A stretch of 34,826 nt of DNA from positions 1 through 34,826 of the forward strand of contig JAPPAV010000132.1 of NCBI GenBank assembly GCA_026705345.1, given 5' to 3'. Below the pieces are notes generated by a model, which made no database searches, had not been told where the DNA came from, and saw only the letters and a list, made by a program, of their open reading frames with translations. The translations under genes were made by a program, and so were the position numbers. This DNA is from Gammaproteobacteria bacterium (GTDB taxonomy: Bacteria; Pseudomonadota; Gammaproteobacteria; Pseudomonadales; Azotimanducaceae). Of this stretch, positions 8,729 to 20,432 are shown one piece after another (the first letter of the stretch is position 1; every line of letters starts with the position of its first letter).

Positions 8729-9403
8729 TCAGGACGCGTCTTCTTCGGGGGACTCGTCGTCCGCGTCGTCTTCTTCGGTGTCGACATCGGCGTCGTCCTC
8801 GAGTTCGTCCAGAGTTCCGCCGCGCCTTGCTGTCACGCTAGCAACGGGAATGTCGCGGTCTTCTCCTAGGCCGAGGGCGACGATCGATACGTCGTCCGGC
8901 AATTCGAGGTCGGACAGGTGAATCGACGAGCCCACCTCCAGGTCGGCAACATCGACTGCGATGAATTCCGGCAGGTTCCGAGGCAGGCAGCTAACCTCGA
9001 CCTCGATGAGGTTGTGGGCTATGCGCCCGCCGCCAAGTTTGACGCCGACACACCGATCTTCGTTGATGTAGTGCAGCGGAACATGCAGCTGGACGGGCAT
9101 GTCCTCTTGAATCCGAAGAAAGTCGATGTGTTGCACCTTGTCCGTTGCCGGGTGGCGTTGCAGGTCCCGCAGCACGCAGGCCTGGGTCTTGTCGCCCACC
9201 GAGAGTTCGAGGATCTGCGAGAAGAACGTCTCCTCCTGCATGGCTTTCGAGAGATCGCGATGCGCGACCGACAGGTGCACCGGATCCCCGCCGCCCCCGT
9301 AGAGTATGCCGGGCACCTTGTCCGACAAGCGGCGCAGCCGACGGCTAGCGGCCTTGCCCAGTTCTTCGCGGAACTCCGCTCGTAGCACGATCTGTTCGCT
9401 CAT
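8729..9403 (-). CDS. rplY: Ribosomal protein bL25, CTC-type (long form)
   Basis: The 224-residue protein is the long CTC form of bL25, which binds 5S rRNA in the large subunit. The N-terminal L25 domain begins LRAEFREELGKAASRRLRR and includes VPGILYGGG; the beta-barrel domain follows from about residue 95 with VQHIDFLRI and PVQLHVPLHYINED. The C-terminus is a highly acidic tail of Asp and Glu from about residue 200, commonly seen in proteobacterial long forms. The ATG at 9403 follows GGAGAGGAC, a strong ribosome binding site, which fixes this start over a longer open frame reaching back to 9736. It is followed by pth after 21 bp. Confidence 0.96.
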   Translation of the reverse strand: MSEQIVLRAEFREELGKAASRRLRRLSDKVPGILYGGGGDPVHLSVAHRDLSKAMQEETFFSQILELSVGDKTQACVLRDLQRHPATDKVQHIDFLRIQEDMPVQLHVPLHYINEDRCVGVKLGGGRIAHNLIEVEVSCLPRNLPEFIAVDVADLEVGSSIHLSDLELPDDVSIVALGLGEDRDIPVASVTARRGGTLDELEDDADVDTEEDDADDESPEEDAS

Positions 9404-9447
9404 GTCCTCTCCAGGTCGGATGCGTTCGGCATTCCAATGGCGCCCTT

Positions 9448-9533
9448 GCGCTTGGCCGCGGGCGCTCTTTCGGCGCCTTCGGCGCTTGGCCGCGGGCGCT
9501 CTTTCGGCGCCTTCGGCGCTTGGCCGCGGGCGC
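9448..9533. repeat. 33/34-bp tandem repeat next to tRNA-Gln
   Basis: Two and a half copies of a unit beginning GCGCTTGGCCGCGGGCGC lie at 9448-9480, 9481-9514 and 9515-9533. The first two differ by a single G. Each full unit contains GGCGCC-TTCG-GCGC, able to form a small hairpin. The array sits between the 3' end of tRNA-Gln and rplY on the minus strand, and the partial third copy runs directly into the encoded CCA end of the tRNA. Confidence 0.88.
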
Positions 9534-9609
9534 TTGGCTGGGGCGGCAGGATTCGAACCTGCGAATGCCGGGATCAAAACCCGGTGCCTTACCGCTTGGC
9601 GACGCCCCA
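9534..9609 (-). tRNA. tRNA-Gln (TTG) with one extra acceptor base
   Basis: On the minus strand the sequence gives a cloverleaf with D arm GCCAAGCGGTAAGGC, anticodon arm CCGGG-TTTTGAT-CCCGG (anticodon TTG) and T arm GCAGG-TTCGAAT-CCTGC, very close to known tRNA-Gln. The CCA end is encoded. The 5' acceptor strand is TGGGGCG, but the 3' strand reads CGCCCCC-A-G before CCA, one C more than needed. The gene is therefore 76 nt, against 75 expected. It occupies the place it normally holds between lolB and rplY in many gammaproteobacteria. Confidence 0.88.
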
Positions 9610-9619
9610 ACGCGAGCCG

Positions 9620-9642
9620 TCGGAGGGCGTCTTCGCCTCCGA
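9620..9642. terminator. Possible hairpin between lolB and tRNA-Gln
   Basis: A 7-bp inverted repeat TCGGAGG/CCTCCGA encloses a 9-nt loop in the 133-bp spacer between the lolB stop and the tRNA-Gln 5' end. No U-rich tract follows on the minus strand. It may separate or process the lolB and tRNA transcripts. Confidence 0.3.
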
Positions 9643-9742
9643 AGGGCGCGGTATTCTGTGCGCCGACGCCACCGCTGTCAATCAGCGCGGCTCGCCACTG
9701 CTCGCCACCTACCGAGCAGTTTCGAAGCAACTGCAACGCGCC

Positions 9743-10315
9743 CTAGTCGGGCAACCACTCCTTGCAGACGATCGTGATCCGACGACTGTCACGCGTCGCC
9801 CGAATCCTGCCGGGGACCGGTCCGGCGGCACTTTGCTGCCACCTCGACAACTCGACGGCCCAGCCGAGTTGCTTGAAGGCCGTCAAGTGACCAGCCGCGT
9901 CACGGTCCACGGCATTGGCCCGTGAACCGGGCGCCACGCGTCCGCGGATCCAGTACCGCAGCACGTTCACCGGCGCCGACCACCCCAGGTGTCGCTGCAT
10001 GAGCACTTCGGGCGACTCGCCGGCCAGAGTCGTGCCGTGGGCATCGGTGACGGTCATCGTCTCGTCGTCGCCGGCGAGGCGCGTTCGACCTTGCCCGAGC
10101 GGCCCCCACAGTTCGATGGCGAAAGCGTTTCCCGCCTGGATCCAATCGAACGACGCCGAGAATGAGGCGCCGGTTGGCGATTGATCGCGGACGCCGATCT
10201 TCCCCCGCAGTCGGAAATCCGCCGCGAGACCCTCCCCGAGGGGCGGCAATACGGTGCAAGCGGTCGACAACGCCGGCAACAAGAAAACTATTAAAAACAG
10301 TATCTTACGGTTCAT
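9743..10315 (-). CDS. lolB: Outer-membrane lipoprotein receptor LolB
   Basis: The 190-residue product is LolB, which takes lipoproteins from LolA and inserts them in the outer membrane. It starts with a lipoprotein signal, MNRKILFLIVFLLPALSTAC, whose lipidated cysteine is residue 20. The mature part contains DFRLRGKIGVRDQ, SASFDW, ELWGPLGQGRTRL and VNVLRYWIRGR, matching the LolB barrel pattern. I chose ATG 10315 because it places the signal correctly; an upstream frame reaches 10417 but lacks support. It is divergent from prfA across 118 bp. hemA, which usually stands between the two, is absent, and ispE, which usually follows lolB, is absent as well. Confidence 0.92.
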   Translation of the reverse strand: MNRKILFLIVFLLPALSTACTVLPPLGEGLAADFRLRGKIGVRDQSPTGASFSASFDWIQAGNAFAIELWGPLGQGRTRLAGDDETMTVTDAHGTTLAGESPEVLMQRHLGWSAPVNVLRYWIRGRVAPGSRANAVDRDAAGHLTAFKQLGWAVELSRWQQSAAGPVPGRIRATRDSRRITIVCKEWLPD

Positions 10316-10433
10316 CACGGACCGTCGGCACGGGCGTTGCCGAGGGAGGTTTGCTATGATCGGCAACATGATCATAACAGCGTTCGTCGGCTGCGCCCGG
10401 GTGTCCGGCATGTGCATCCGCCCCTAGTCCATC

Positions 10434-11537
10434 ATGGGTATTTCATCGTCCATCACCGCCAGGCTCGATGACCTTGCCGAGCGCCACGAGGAACTATCCG
10501 CCCTGCTTGCCGATGCGGAAGTGATGGCTGATCGGGAACGCTATACGGCATTGTCGCGCGAGTACGCCGAGCTCGAGCCGGTTATCGGCGCCTATCGGGA
10601 ATACCAGCACAAGACCGGCGAACTGGAAGATGCCCGGAGCCTGGAGTCCGACGACGACCCCGCGATTCGCGAACTCGCTGCGGAGGATGTCGCCGCGTTG
10701 AGGACGGAACTTGATGGAATCGAGGCGCGGATCGGCACGTTGTTGATTCCCAGCGACCCGGACGACGAGCGCAACGTCTTCCTGGAGGTGCGCGCGGGCA
10801 CGGGCGGCGACGAGGCTGCGATCTTCGCGGGCGACCTCTTCCGGATGTATTCCCGCTACGCGGAGGAAACCGGATGGAACGTGGGGATCTTGAGCGAGCG
10901 ACCCGGCGAGCACGGCGGCTACAAGGAGATCATCGCCCGCGTTGAAGGCAAGCGCGTGTACAGCCGGCTGAAGTTCGAGTCGGGCGCGCACCGGGTGCAA
11001 CGGGTGCCCGAGACGGAGTCCCAGGGCCGTATCCATACGTCGGCCTGCACCGTGGCCGTGCTGCCGGAACAGGACGCCATCGAGGATCTGGAACTCGACA
11101 AGTCGGAAATCCGCGTGGACACCTTCCGGGCATCCGGCGCCGGCGGCCAGCATGTCAACAAGACCGATTCCGCGGTCCGCCTCACGCACCTTCCCACGGG
11201 CATCGTCGTCGAGTGCCAGGACGAGCGCTCGCAGTTGAAGAACCGCGCCCGGGCCATGGGATTGCTGCAAGCCAAGCTGCTCGACCGCGCGCGCAGCGAG
11301 CAACGTGCCGAACAGGACGAGACCCGGCGAACCCTGGTGGGCAGCGGAGACCGCTCCGAACGCATACGCACCTACAACTTTCCCCAGGGTCGAGTGACCG
11401 ACCATCGCGTCGGGGTGACGCTCTACAAGCTCGACGAGATCATCGCCGGCGGACTCGACCAGCTCATCGACCCGCTCCTCCAGGAACACCAGGCTGAACA
11501 GTTGCAGGCCTTGGAACGGGGATCACACGGTGGCTGA
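10434..11537 (+). CDS. prfA: Peptide chain release factor 1
   Basis: The 367-residue protein is RF1, which reads UAA and UAG stop codons and triggers peptide release. The coiled N-terminal domain leads to [20 protein letters not shown]. The stop-codon recognition tripeptide is PET at residues 192-194 in [18 protein letters not shown], which is the RF1 form, not the SPF of RF2. The GGQ motif is at 237-239 in [15 protein letters not shown], where PrmC methylates the Gln. The C-terminus is about seven residues longer than in E. coli. The prmC start lies inside the last codons (8-nt overlap), so the two are coupled. No hemA lies upstream. Confidence 0.97.
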   Translation: MGISSSITARLDDLAERHEELSALLADAEVMADRERYTALSREYAELEPVIGAYREYQHKTGELEDARSLESDDDPAIRELAAEDVAALRTELDGIEARIGTLLIPSDPDDERNVFLEVRAGTGGDEAAIFAGDLFRMYSRYAEETGWNVGILSERPGEHGGYKEIIARVEGKRVYSRLKFESGAHRVQRVPETESQGRIHTSACTVAVLPEQDAIEDLELDKSEIRVDTFRASGAGGQHVNKTDSAVRLTHLPTGIVVECQDERSQLKNRARAMGLLQAKLLDRARSEQRAEQDETRRTLVGSGDRSERIRTYNFPQGRVTDHRVGVTLYKLDEIIAGGLDQLIDPLLQEHQAEQLQALERGSHGG

Positions 11538-12366
11538 GGCGACGCCGACCATCCGCGAGTGCGTCGACTACGCTCGCCGCCGCCTGCCGCGGCACGAGGC
11601 GGAACTGCTGGTCGGTACATCCCTCGGCGTGCCGCGGAATCACTTGTACGCGTTCGACGAGCGGGCCGTCGACCCGGTAGCTTTCGCGAGGATGGCCGAG
11701 ACAGTGGCCCGTCGGCAGGATGGCGAACCCGTCGCCTACATACTCGGGATGCGCGGATTCTGGAATCTCGACCTCGAGGTCACGGCGGACGTACTTATCC
11801 CGCGCCCCGATACCGAAACCCTCGTCGCCGCGGCGCTGCCGCTGATCAGGTCAAACGCCAGGGTACTCGACATCGGAACAGGCTGCGGCGCCGTCGCGTT
11901 GGCGATTGCCGGCGAACGGCCGCAAGCGTCCGTGACGGCGACCGATGTCGATCCGGCATGCATTACCCTGTGTCGGCGCAATGCCGCGCGGCTTGGCTTG
12001 TCGGTGGCAACGAGAGTCGCGGACTGCTTTGAGGGGATCGACGGCCGATTCGACGTGATCGTCAGCAACCCGCCCTACGTTGACGACGACGATCCCAGGC
12101 TCGATCAAGGCGACCTTCGCTTCGAGCCGCGGCGGGCCCTTCGCGGCGGCCCGAACGGGGGGCTCGACATCCTCGCCCGCTTGATTCGGGAGGCGCCGGA
12201 TTGCTTGTCTCCGGGCGGGTGGCTCTGCCTCGAACACGGCGTCGACCAGGAACGTGCACTCGCGCGGGCGTTTCGGGAGCGCGGGTTTCGTCGGGTCCGT
12301 TGCCATCGGGACATCGAGAACCGCCCGCGCGTCACCGTCGGCTGTAAGGAGAACCGCGAGTCGTGA
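11530..12366 (+). CDS. prmC: Release-factor glutamine N5-methyltransferase
   Basis: This 278-residue SAM-dependent enzyme methylates the GGQ glutamine of RF1 and RF2. A helical N-terminal domain of about 75 residues precedes the Rossmann methyltransferase domain, with [10 protein letters not shown], the SAM loop [14 protein letters not shown] near 113-126, and the catalytic NPPY at 180-183 followed by acidic residues. [13 protein letters not shown] also matches the family. The start is GTG 11530, overlapping prfA by 8 nt, and the stop overlaps the moeB start as GTGA. The order prfA-prmC-moeB is also found in Enterobacteria-like neighbours and supports the assignment. Confidence 0.97.
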   Translation: MAEATPTIRECVDYARRRLPRHEAELLVGTSLGVPRNHLYAFDERAVDPVAFARMAETVARRQDGEPVAYILGMRGFWNLDLEVTADVLIPRPDTETLVAAALPLIRSNARVLDIGTGCGAVALAIAGERPQASVTATDVDPACITLCRRNAARLGLSVATRVADCFEGIDGRFDVIVSNPPYVDDDDPRLDQGDLRFEPRRALRGGPNGGLDILARLIREAPDCLSPGGWLCLEHGVDQERALARAFRERGFRRVRCHRDIENRPRVTVGCKENRES

Positions 12367-13109
12367 ACGACGAGGCGTTGCTCCGCTACAGCCGCCAGAT
12401 CATGCTGCCCGAGTTCGATGTCGCGGGACAGCAGGCGCTGCTCGACGCGCATGTGCTCGTCGTCGGCCTCGGCGGGTTGGGTTCGCCATCCGCCCTGTAC
12501 CTCGCGGCAGCCGGCGTCGGATCGCTCACACTGGTCGATCATGACACCGTCGACGTGTCGAACCTGCAACGTCAGATCATTCACGATCAGGCTTCCGTCG
12601 GCGTGGCCAAGGTCGACTCGGCTGCGGTTCGGATCGCCTCGCTTAACCCCGATACCCGCGTCGAGACGATCGCGACGCGCTTGGACGGTCCGGAACTCGA
12701 TGCCGTAGTGGCCGATGCCGACGTCGTGCTCGACGGCACCGACAATTTCGTCGCCCGCTACGCGATCAACGCCGCCTGCGTACGGAACAAGACGCCGTTG
12801 GTGTCGGGTGCGGCGATCCGACTCGAGGGCCAGGTCACGGTCATCGATCCACGCCGGGACGATGCGCCCTGCTATCGATGCCTGTATGGGGATGCCGGGG
12901 ACGAGGCGTTGAACTGCGCCGAGAACGGGGTGGCGGCGCCGCTGGTGGGCATCGTCGGCAGCGTCCAGGCGATGGAGGCGATGAAGATCATCGCGGGAGT
13001 GGGCGAGAGCCTGGCCGGGTACGTCGTGCACCTCGATGCCAAGCGCATGGAGTGGCGCAAGCTCAAGTTGACCAAGGATCCGGACTGCCGGACCTGCGCT
13101 CGTTCCTGA
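12363..13109 (+). CDS. moeB: Molybdopterin-synthase adenylyltransferase (MoeB/ThiF family)
   Basis: The 248-residue E1-like enzyme would adenylate the C-terminus of MoaD (or ThiS) before sulfur transfer in molybdenum cofactor (or thiamine) synthesis. It begins RYSRQIMLPEFDVAGQ, has the nucleotide loop GLGGLG at residues 35-40, and VSNLQRQIIH with the arginine involved in catalysis. A zinc site is formed by CYRC at 170-173 and CRTC at 242-245. The expected cysteine lies at 185 in LNCAENGV. Location directly after prmC is typical for moeB. ThiF cannot be excluded from sequence alone, since the two share all these motifs; no moaD or thiS is nearby. Confidence 0.85.
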   Translation: MNDEALLRYSRQIMLPEFDVAGQQALLDAHVLVVGLGGLGSPSALYLAAAGVGSLTLVDHDTVDVSNLQRQIIHDQASVGVAKVDSAAVRIASLNPDTRVETIATRLDGPELDAVVADADVVLDGTDNFVARYAINAACVRNKTPLVSGAAIRLEGQVTVIDPRRDDAPCYRCLYGDAGDEALNCAENGVAAPLVGIVGSVQAMEAMKIIAGVGESLAGYVVHLDAKRMEWRKLKLTKDPDCRTCARS

Positions 13110-13328
13110 CCGGATTGGTGGTCGCTTCGCGGCCTGTTTCTGGGTCGAGTCGCGAGTCGACAGCTCGTCGGTTCTGCATGTTTCAGGATGTTACGAAGAC
13201 GTGAAATGTGGCAGAATTCGCGACACCGTAAAGGGGGGATTCTCAGGGTTGTGCCGTTGCGACTTGGCGACGGGATCTTGGACGCTGTTCCCCCACTATT
13301 TACATGTCTACAAGAGAGGAGTAGCGGC

Positions 13329-16166
13329 ATGAACCAGGCGATTTCATCGTCATTCGGTGCATTGCTAGCAATCACCATTCTGCTCGTCGGCGCGCCCGTT
13401 GGCGCGGCCGAAGGCGAGATCGAGACCGTCACCGTCACGGGATCGCGTATCGCTTACTCGCCAACCGACGGCCCGCAACCGCTTACGGTCGTCACCCGCG
13501 AGGACATCGACGATTCCGGTCTGCTTTCCGTCGGCGACCTGATCCAACGCCTGCCCATGCAGGGATCTGGCATCAACCGGACGTACAACAATGGGGGCGA
13601 CGGTTCCGTTCGCGTCGAACTGCGCGCCCTGGGTGCCGCCCGTACGTTGGTACTGGTCAACGGCAAGCGATGGGTCGCGTCCGGGGAAGGCGCGAACTCG
13701 TCAATAGACTTGAACACCATTCCGATGGCCGCCATCGAGCGTGTCGAGGTGTTGAAGGACGGCGCTTCGGCGGTCTACGGTTCCGACGCCATCGCGGGCG
13801 TTGTCAACATCATCCTGCGCAAGAACGTCGAGGGCATCGAGTTCTCGCACCAACTGGGCGATTTCGCGGCCAGCGGCGGCGGCGGTGAGCAGACCTGGAG
13901 CGTTCTCGGCGGCGGCGCGGCGGAGCGGGCTCGGTTCACGATCGGCGCGAGCCTCACCACCATCGACGACCTGTCCAATGCCGATCGTGCGGAGACCGCC
14001 GCGAGACCGGCCGACGGTGGTAGTTCCGGTACGCCCCAAGGGCGTTTCGGCTACGGCGGCGTGGTCGGGGGTTTCGGCAATTTCACACTGATCGAAGGGC
14101 AAGCGGGCACGGACCCGAGTCACTTCCGGGAGTGGACGAGCCCCGACGACCGGTTCAACTACAACCCGGACAACTACATCCAGACGCCCAGCGAGCGGCG
14201 CAACATCTTCCTGAACGGCTCCTACGATCTCACGGACCGGGTCGCGTTCCTGTTCGATGCGATGTACCAGAATCGGCTTTCGGACCAGCTTCTGGCACCG
14301 ACGCCCCTGTTCTGGGGATTCAGCGCCGACGAAGGCATCGACGCTACCAACATCCACAATCCGTTCGGCATTACCCTGTGTGGCTTCTCGGGCACCAACA
14401 ACCTAGGCGTTGCTTGCAGCGAGCTCGACGAAGAGGTTGCCTACGGCTGGTTCGGACGGCGCATGGTGGAAGCCGGCAACCGCAACTTCCTGCAGGACAT
14501 CGAGACCTTCCGGGGCGGCTTCGGCTTCGAGGGTGACCTCGGCGACCGATGGAACTGGGAAGTCTACTGGTCCTGGGCACAGAACAAGGCTTCGTCCACC
14601 ACGGAAGGACTGCTCAACACCGACGCCATCCGCAAGGCGCTCGGACCTGCATCAGGCTGTACCGGGGCATGTGTTCCGTTGAACATCTTCGGTGGCCAAG
14701 GCTCCGATGCGGAATACCTCGGCGAAGGCCGCTGGAGCGGTTCGGGATCCATCACGGAAGAGATGCTGAACTACATCAGCTTCACCGCCCACGACACCGG
14801 CGGCAACGACATGAAGAACATGAACATCCAGGTGACGGGTACATTGATGGAGCTGCCGTCGGGTCCCGTTGGGGCCGCGTTCGGCTACGAGTTGCGGGAA
14901 GAGTCCGGCTTCACGTCGCCTGACGCCCTGATCGTCACCGGCGCTACGTCCGGCAACGCGTCCCAGCCCACCGATGGTTCCTATGACGTCTCCGAGTTCT
15001 TCGCAGAGGTTGGTATTCCCGTATTGTCCGGTGCACCCTTCGCTGAGTCCCTCGACGTCAACATCGCATTCCGCCACTCGGACTATTCGTCGTTCGGTCG
15101 AACGACGAACGGGAAGTACAACATCATGTGGCGCCCGCACAACGATTTCCTGGTCCGCGTAACGGTATCGGACGGGTTCCGTGCACCATCGATCCCGGCG
15201 TTGTTTTTCGGCCAGTCGGATAGCTATCCGGAATTGCAGGATCCATGCGACGTCAGCGCCGAGAATTTCACCGGCAACGCGGCAACGGGCGAACAGACCA
15301 ACGCGCAATGCCGAAGCGACGGCGTGCCCGACGGGTTCACCCAGCCGAATTCGCAAATCCGCATCACGGTTGGCGGGAACCCCGCCCTGCAGCCCGAGCA
15401 ATCCGACAACTTCAGCGTGGGCCTGGTCTATCAGCCCGGCTGGTTGGACGGAGTCCAAGCCGAGGTGGACTGGTTCGACATCGAGATCACCGGCACGATC
15501 AGCTCCATCGGTGACCAGAACATCCTGGAACAGTGCTACAGCGACACGCCCCAGTACTGCGAACACATCGATCGTGGGGCCGGCGGTTTCGTTACCGACC
15601 TGCGTGACCTCAACACGAACGTCGGTGAACTCGCAGTGTCCGGCGTGGACGTCGCGCTTTCCTGGGACGGCGTCGACACCAACTTCGGAATCTTCGACTT
15701 CGGTTGGGACGTGACGAGATACGACAAGTGGGATAGCACGGATGCAATCGGTACCCGCTTCCTGAACTCGGGTTACGTATTCGGCAGTTCGCGCAACAAC
15801 AACGCCGACCTGCGCTCGACGGCTCATGTTGGCTGGACCAACGGCCCGTGGTCGGCACGCTGGTCTTGGCAGTACATCGCCGCAGCCAAGGGCGTTGCCA
15901 ACACCTCGCCAAGCTACGATGTGGACGGCATGTACGACGCGGGCGATGACTACACCAAGCTCGACGCGACGCTCTACAACGACATCGTCGGCTCCTACCT
16001 GTGGGAGCGCGATACGATGACCGTCACGTTCGCAGCGGGTGTGGACAACCTATTGGACCAGGATCCGCCGTTCTTCCCGGACTCGTTCGCCAACGACTTT
16101 GATCCGGACTACCGCGCGTGGTCCAGCCGCTTCTGGTACGCCCGCGTCAAGGTCCTCTTCAACTAG
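13329..16166 (+). CDS. TonB-dependent outer-membrane receptor
   Basis: The 945-residue protein has a signal peptide ending near VGAAEG, a TonB-box-like IETVTVTGSR near residue 33, a plug domain (about 45-180, with LVLVNGKRW, IPMAAIERVEVLKDGASAVYG and AIAGVVNIIL), and a long beta-barrel ending RFWYARVKVLFN. The barrel shows GFRAPSIPALFFG and NPALQPEQSDNFSVG, both typical. Paired cysteines occur in extracellular-type loops (for example CGFSG...VACSELDEE). The style resembles receptors of Xanthomonadales and related marine groups that import oligosaccharides or peptides, but the substrate is unknown and no transporter is adjacent. The start ATG 13329 follows AGAGGAG at good spacing, so the open frame back to 13188 is not used. 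The 219-bp leader has no riboswitch that I recognise. Confidence 0.93.
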   Translation: MNQAISSSFGALLAITILLVGAPVGAAEGEIETVTVTGSRIAYSPTDGPQPLTVVTREDIDDSGLLSVGDLIQRLPMQGSGINRTYNNGGDGSVRVELRALGAARTLVLVNGKRWVASGEGANSSIDLNTIPMAAIERVEVLKDGASAVYGSDAIAGVVNIILRKNVEGIEFSHQLGDFAASGGGGEQTWSVLGGGAAERARFTIGASLTTIDDLSNADRAETAARPADGGSSGTPQGRFGYGGVVGGFGNFTLIEGQAGTDPSHFREWTSPDDRFNYNPDNYIQTPSERRNIFLNGSYDLTDRVAFLFDAMYQNRLSDQLLAPTPLFWGFSADEGIDATNIHNPFGITLCGFSGTNNLGVACSELDEEVAYGWFGRRMVEAGNRNFLQDIETFRGGFGFEGDLGDRWNWEVYWSWAQNKASSTTEGLLNTDAIRKALGPASGCTGACVPLNIFGGQGSDAEYLGEGRWSGSGSITEEMLNYISFTAHDTGGNDMKNMNIQVTGTLMELPSGPVGAAFGYELREESGFTSPDALIVTGATSGNASQPTDGSYDVSEFFAEVGIPVLSGAPFAESLDVNIAFRHSDYSSFGRTTNGKYNIMWRPHNDFLVRVTVSDGFRAPSIPALFFGQSDSYPELQDPCDVSAENFTGNAATGEQTNAQCRSDGVPDGFTQPNSQIRITVGGNPALQPEQSDNFSVGLVYQPGWLDGVQAEVDWFDIEITGTISSIGDQNILEQCYSDTPQYCEHIDRGAGGFVTDLRDLNTNVGELAVSGVDVALSWDGVDTNFGIFDFGWDVTRYDKWDSTDAIGTRFLNSGYVFGSSRNNNADLRSTAHVGWTNGPWSARWSWQYIAAAKGVANTSPSYDVDGMYDAGDDYTKLDATLYNDIVGSYLWERDTMTVTFAAGVDNLLDQDPPFFPDSFANDFDPDYRAWSSRFWYARVKVLFN

Positions 16167-16181
16167 AACCTGCCAACTGGT

Positions 16182-16209
16182 TGCAACGCCACCCTAGGGT
16201 GGCGTTGCA
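16182..16209. terminator. 28-bp perfect palindrome, likely bidirectional terminator
   Basis: TGCAACGCCACCCT is followed directly by its exact reverse complement, giving a 14-bp-arm palindrome with no spacer. It lies 15 bp after the TonB-receptor stop and about 40 bp from the stop of the convergent membrane-protein gene. There is no U tract, so intrinsic termination is inferred from position and stem strength. Confidence 0.65.
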
Positions 16210-16250
16210 TCGGCAGATGCTCGCCAGCCGCCGAGAAGTCCGGCAGGCTT

Positions 16251-16679
16251 TTAGTCCTTTTTGCGGGCGAGAGAAAATCCCTGCGCCCCGAGCAGGAGGG
16301 GCAGCGACGCGTCGATCAGCATCCAGATGACGGATTCGGCATCGGAGCCGGTTGGCGCGTAGCCGGGATTCAGCAGGTTCAGGTAGCTCCACAGCAGCAG
16401 AATGCCGACGGCGAGAAAGCCGTAGAACAGCGTGTTGGCGGCAACGTAGTCCCGGCTGACCGGTGCGTCGTCGCCCTCGCCGCCGACGGCCCGCTTGCGC
16501 TGGTAGGCGAAGATCGTTCCTGCCAGGAGCGCCACGACCATGAAGGGATCCAGCACCATCCAAAACGGACTGTAGGGTTGCGCCGCCGTGGAGACGTGGT
16601 AGAGCGGTTCGATCACGGTGTGGATCGCGACCGCGAATGCCACTGCGATCAACCCCCAGCCTGCGATGCGCTTGGCCAT
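16251..16679 (-). CDS. Four-helix membrane protein, unknown function
   Basis: This 142-residue protein has four predicted membrane helices at about 5-23, 40-60, 80-102 and 116-138, with short loops and a basic, lysine-rich C-terminus (ARKKD). The loop between helices 2 and 3 is charged (QRKRAVGGEGDDAP). The ATG at 16679 follows GGGAGAGCTGAC, a clear ribosome binding site, which decides this start over one 21 bp upstream. It lies 48 bp after the uvrA stop on the same strand and could be read through from it. I do not recognise a named family. No catalytic motif is visible. Confidence 0.75.
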   Translation of the reverse strand: MAKRIAGWGLIAVAFAVAIHTVIEPLYHVSTAAQPYSPFWMVLDPFMVVALLAGTIFAYQRKRAVGGEGDDAPVSRDYVAANTLFYGFLAVGILLLWSYLNLLNPGYAPTGSDAESVIWMLIDASLPLLLGAQGFSLARKKD

Positions 16680-16727
16680 TGTCAGCTCTCCCCTATGCAA
16701 CCGGTTGAAGGGTACGGCTTTCGGGTG

Positions 16728-19670
<2,943 letters not shown>

Positions 19671-19847
19671 AAAACACCCCAACTTACGCCGATGGCTCTC
19701 TACGGGCAATAGCCGCTTGCCTTCACGGAACCCTTCGTCGCCACCGGCATCGTCGATTTCTTACACGCGTTATGGCCGATATCGCTAGGGTTCGCCGGTG
19801 CGAAGGGCTTACACTCGGCATCTTTCACGGGGATTGGGGAGAGGGAC

Positions 19848-20351
19848 ATGGCCCGGGGCATCAACAAAGCCATTCTGATCGGCAATCTCGGCAGGGACCC
19901 GGACGTGCGTTACACGCAGGAAGGACGCGCGGTAACCAACTTCAGCATTGCGACGTCGGAACAGTGGCGGGACCGGAATACGAACGAGCAGCAAGAGCGG
20001 ACGGAGTGGCATCGCGTGGTGTGTTTCGGCCGGCTGGCGGAAATCACCGGCGAGTATCTGCGCCGCGGCTCCAAGGTCTACATCGAGGGGCGCCTGCAGA
20101 CTCGATCTTGGGAACGTGACGGGCAGACCCACTACACCACCGAGATCGTTGCCAACGAGATGCAGATGCTCGACAGCCGCGGCGGTGGCGGAGGCGGAGG
20201 CTTTGGCGGGCCGGACGACGGTGGCGGGTACACCGACCGTTCAGGACCGCCGCAGGGTGGCGGAAGCGACCAGCCTCGCCGGAGTCCGCCACCGGCTTCG
20301 CCCCGGCCGGCTGCCGACGCCGACGACTTCGAGGACGACATCCCGTTCTAG
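19848..20351 (+). CDS. ssb: Single-stranded DNA-binding protein
   Basis: The 167-residue protein has an OB fold in residues 1-110 ([49 protein letters not shown]), a glycine- and proline-rich linker from about 112 to 155, and the acidic tip DDFEDDIPF that recruits partner proteins in replication and repair. The ATG follows GGGGAGAGGGAC, a strong ribosome binding site. It is divergent from uvrA and convergent with uppP. Confidence 0.97.
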   Translation: MARGINKAILIGNLGRDPDVRYTQEGRAVTNFSIATSEQWRDRNTNEQQERTEWHRVVCFGRLAEITGEYLRRGSKVYIEGRLQTRSWERDGQTHYTTEIVANEMQMLDSRGGGGGGGFGGPDDGGGYTDRSGPPQGGGSDQPRRSPPPASPRPAADADDFEDDIPF

Positions 20352-20432
20352 GCGTTCGCGCCGTGGAAACGCGTATTGGCGTGCGCCGCACCGGCGCGTA
20401 GGGCGTTTTCCCGTCCCGGGGACTCCAACGGG

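Noticed and set aside
13110-13328. Riboswitch before the TonB-dependent receptor
   Set aside because: I see no cobalamin-box or other known conserved element, only a good ribosome binding site at the end of the leader.
19671-19847. LexA box shared by uvrA and ssb
   Set aside because: No CTGT-N8-ACAG sequence or close form is present. A different SOS motif cannot be excluded.
20386-20420. A further copy of the CCGTAG repeat between ssb and uppP
   Set aside because: Only GTAGGGCG and CCCGTCCCGG agree, and the stem is not complementary, so the resemblance may be chance.
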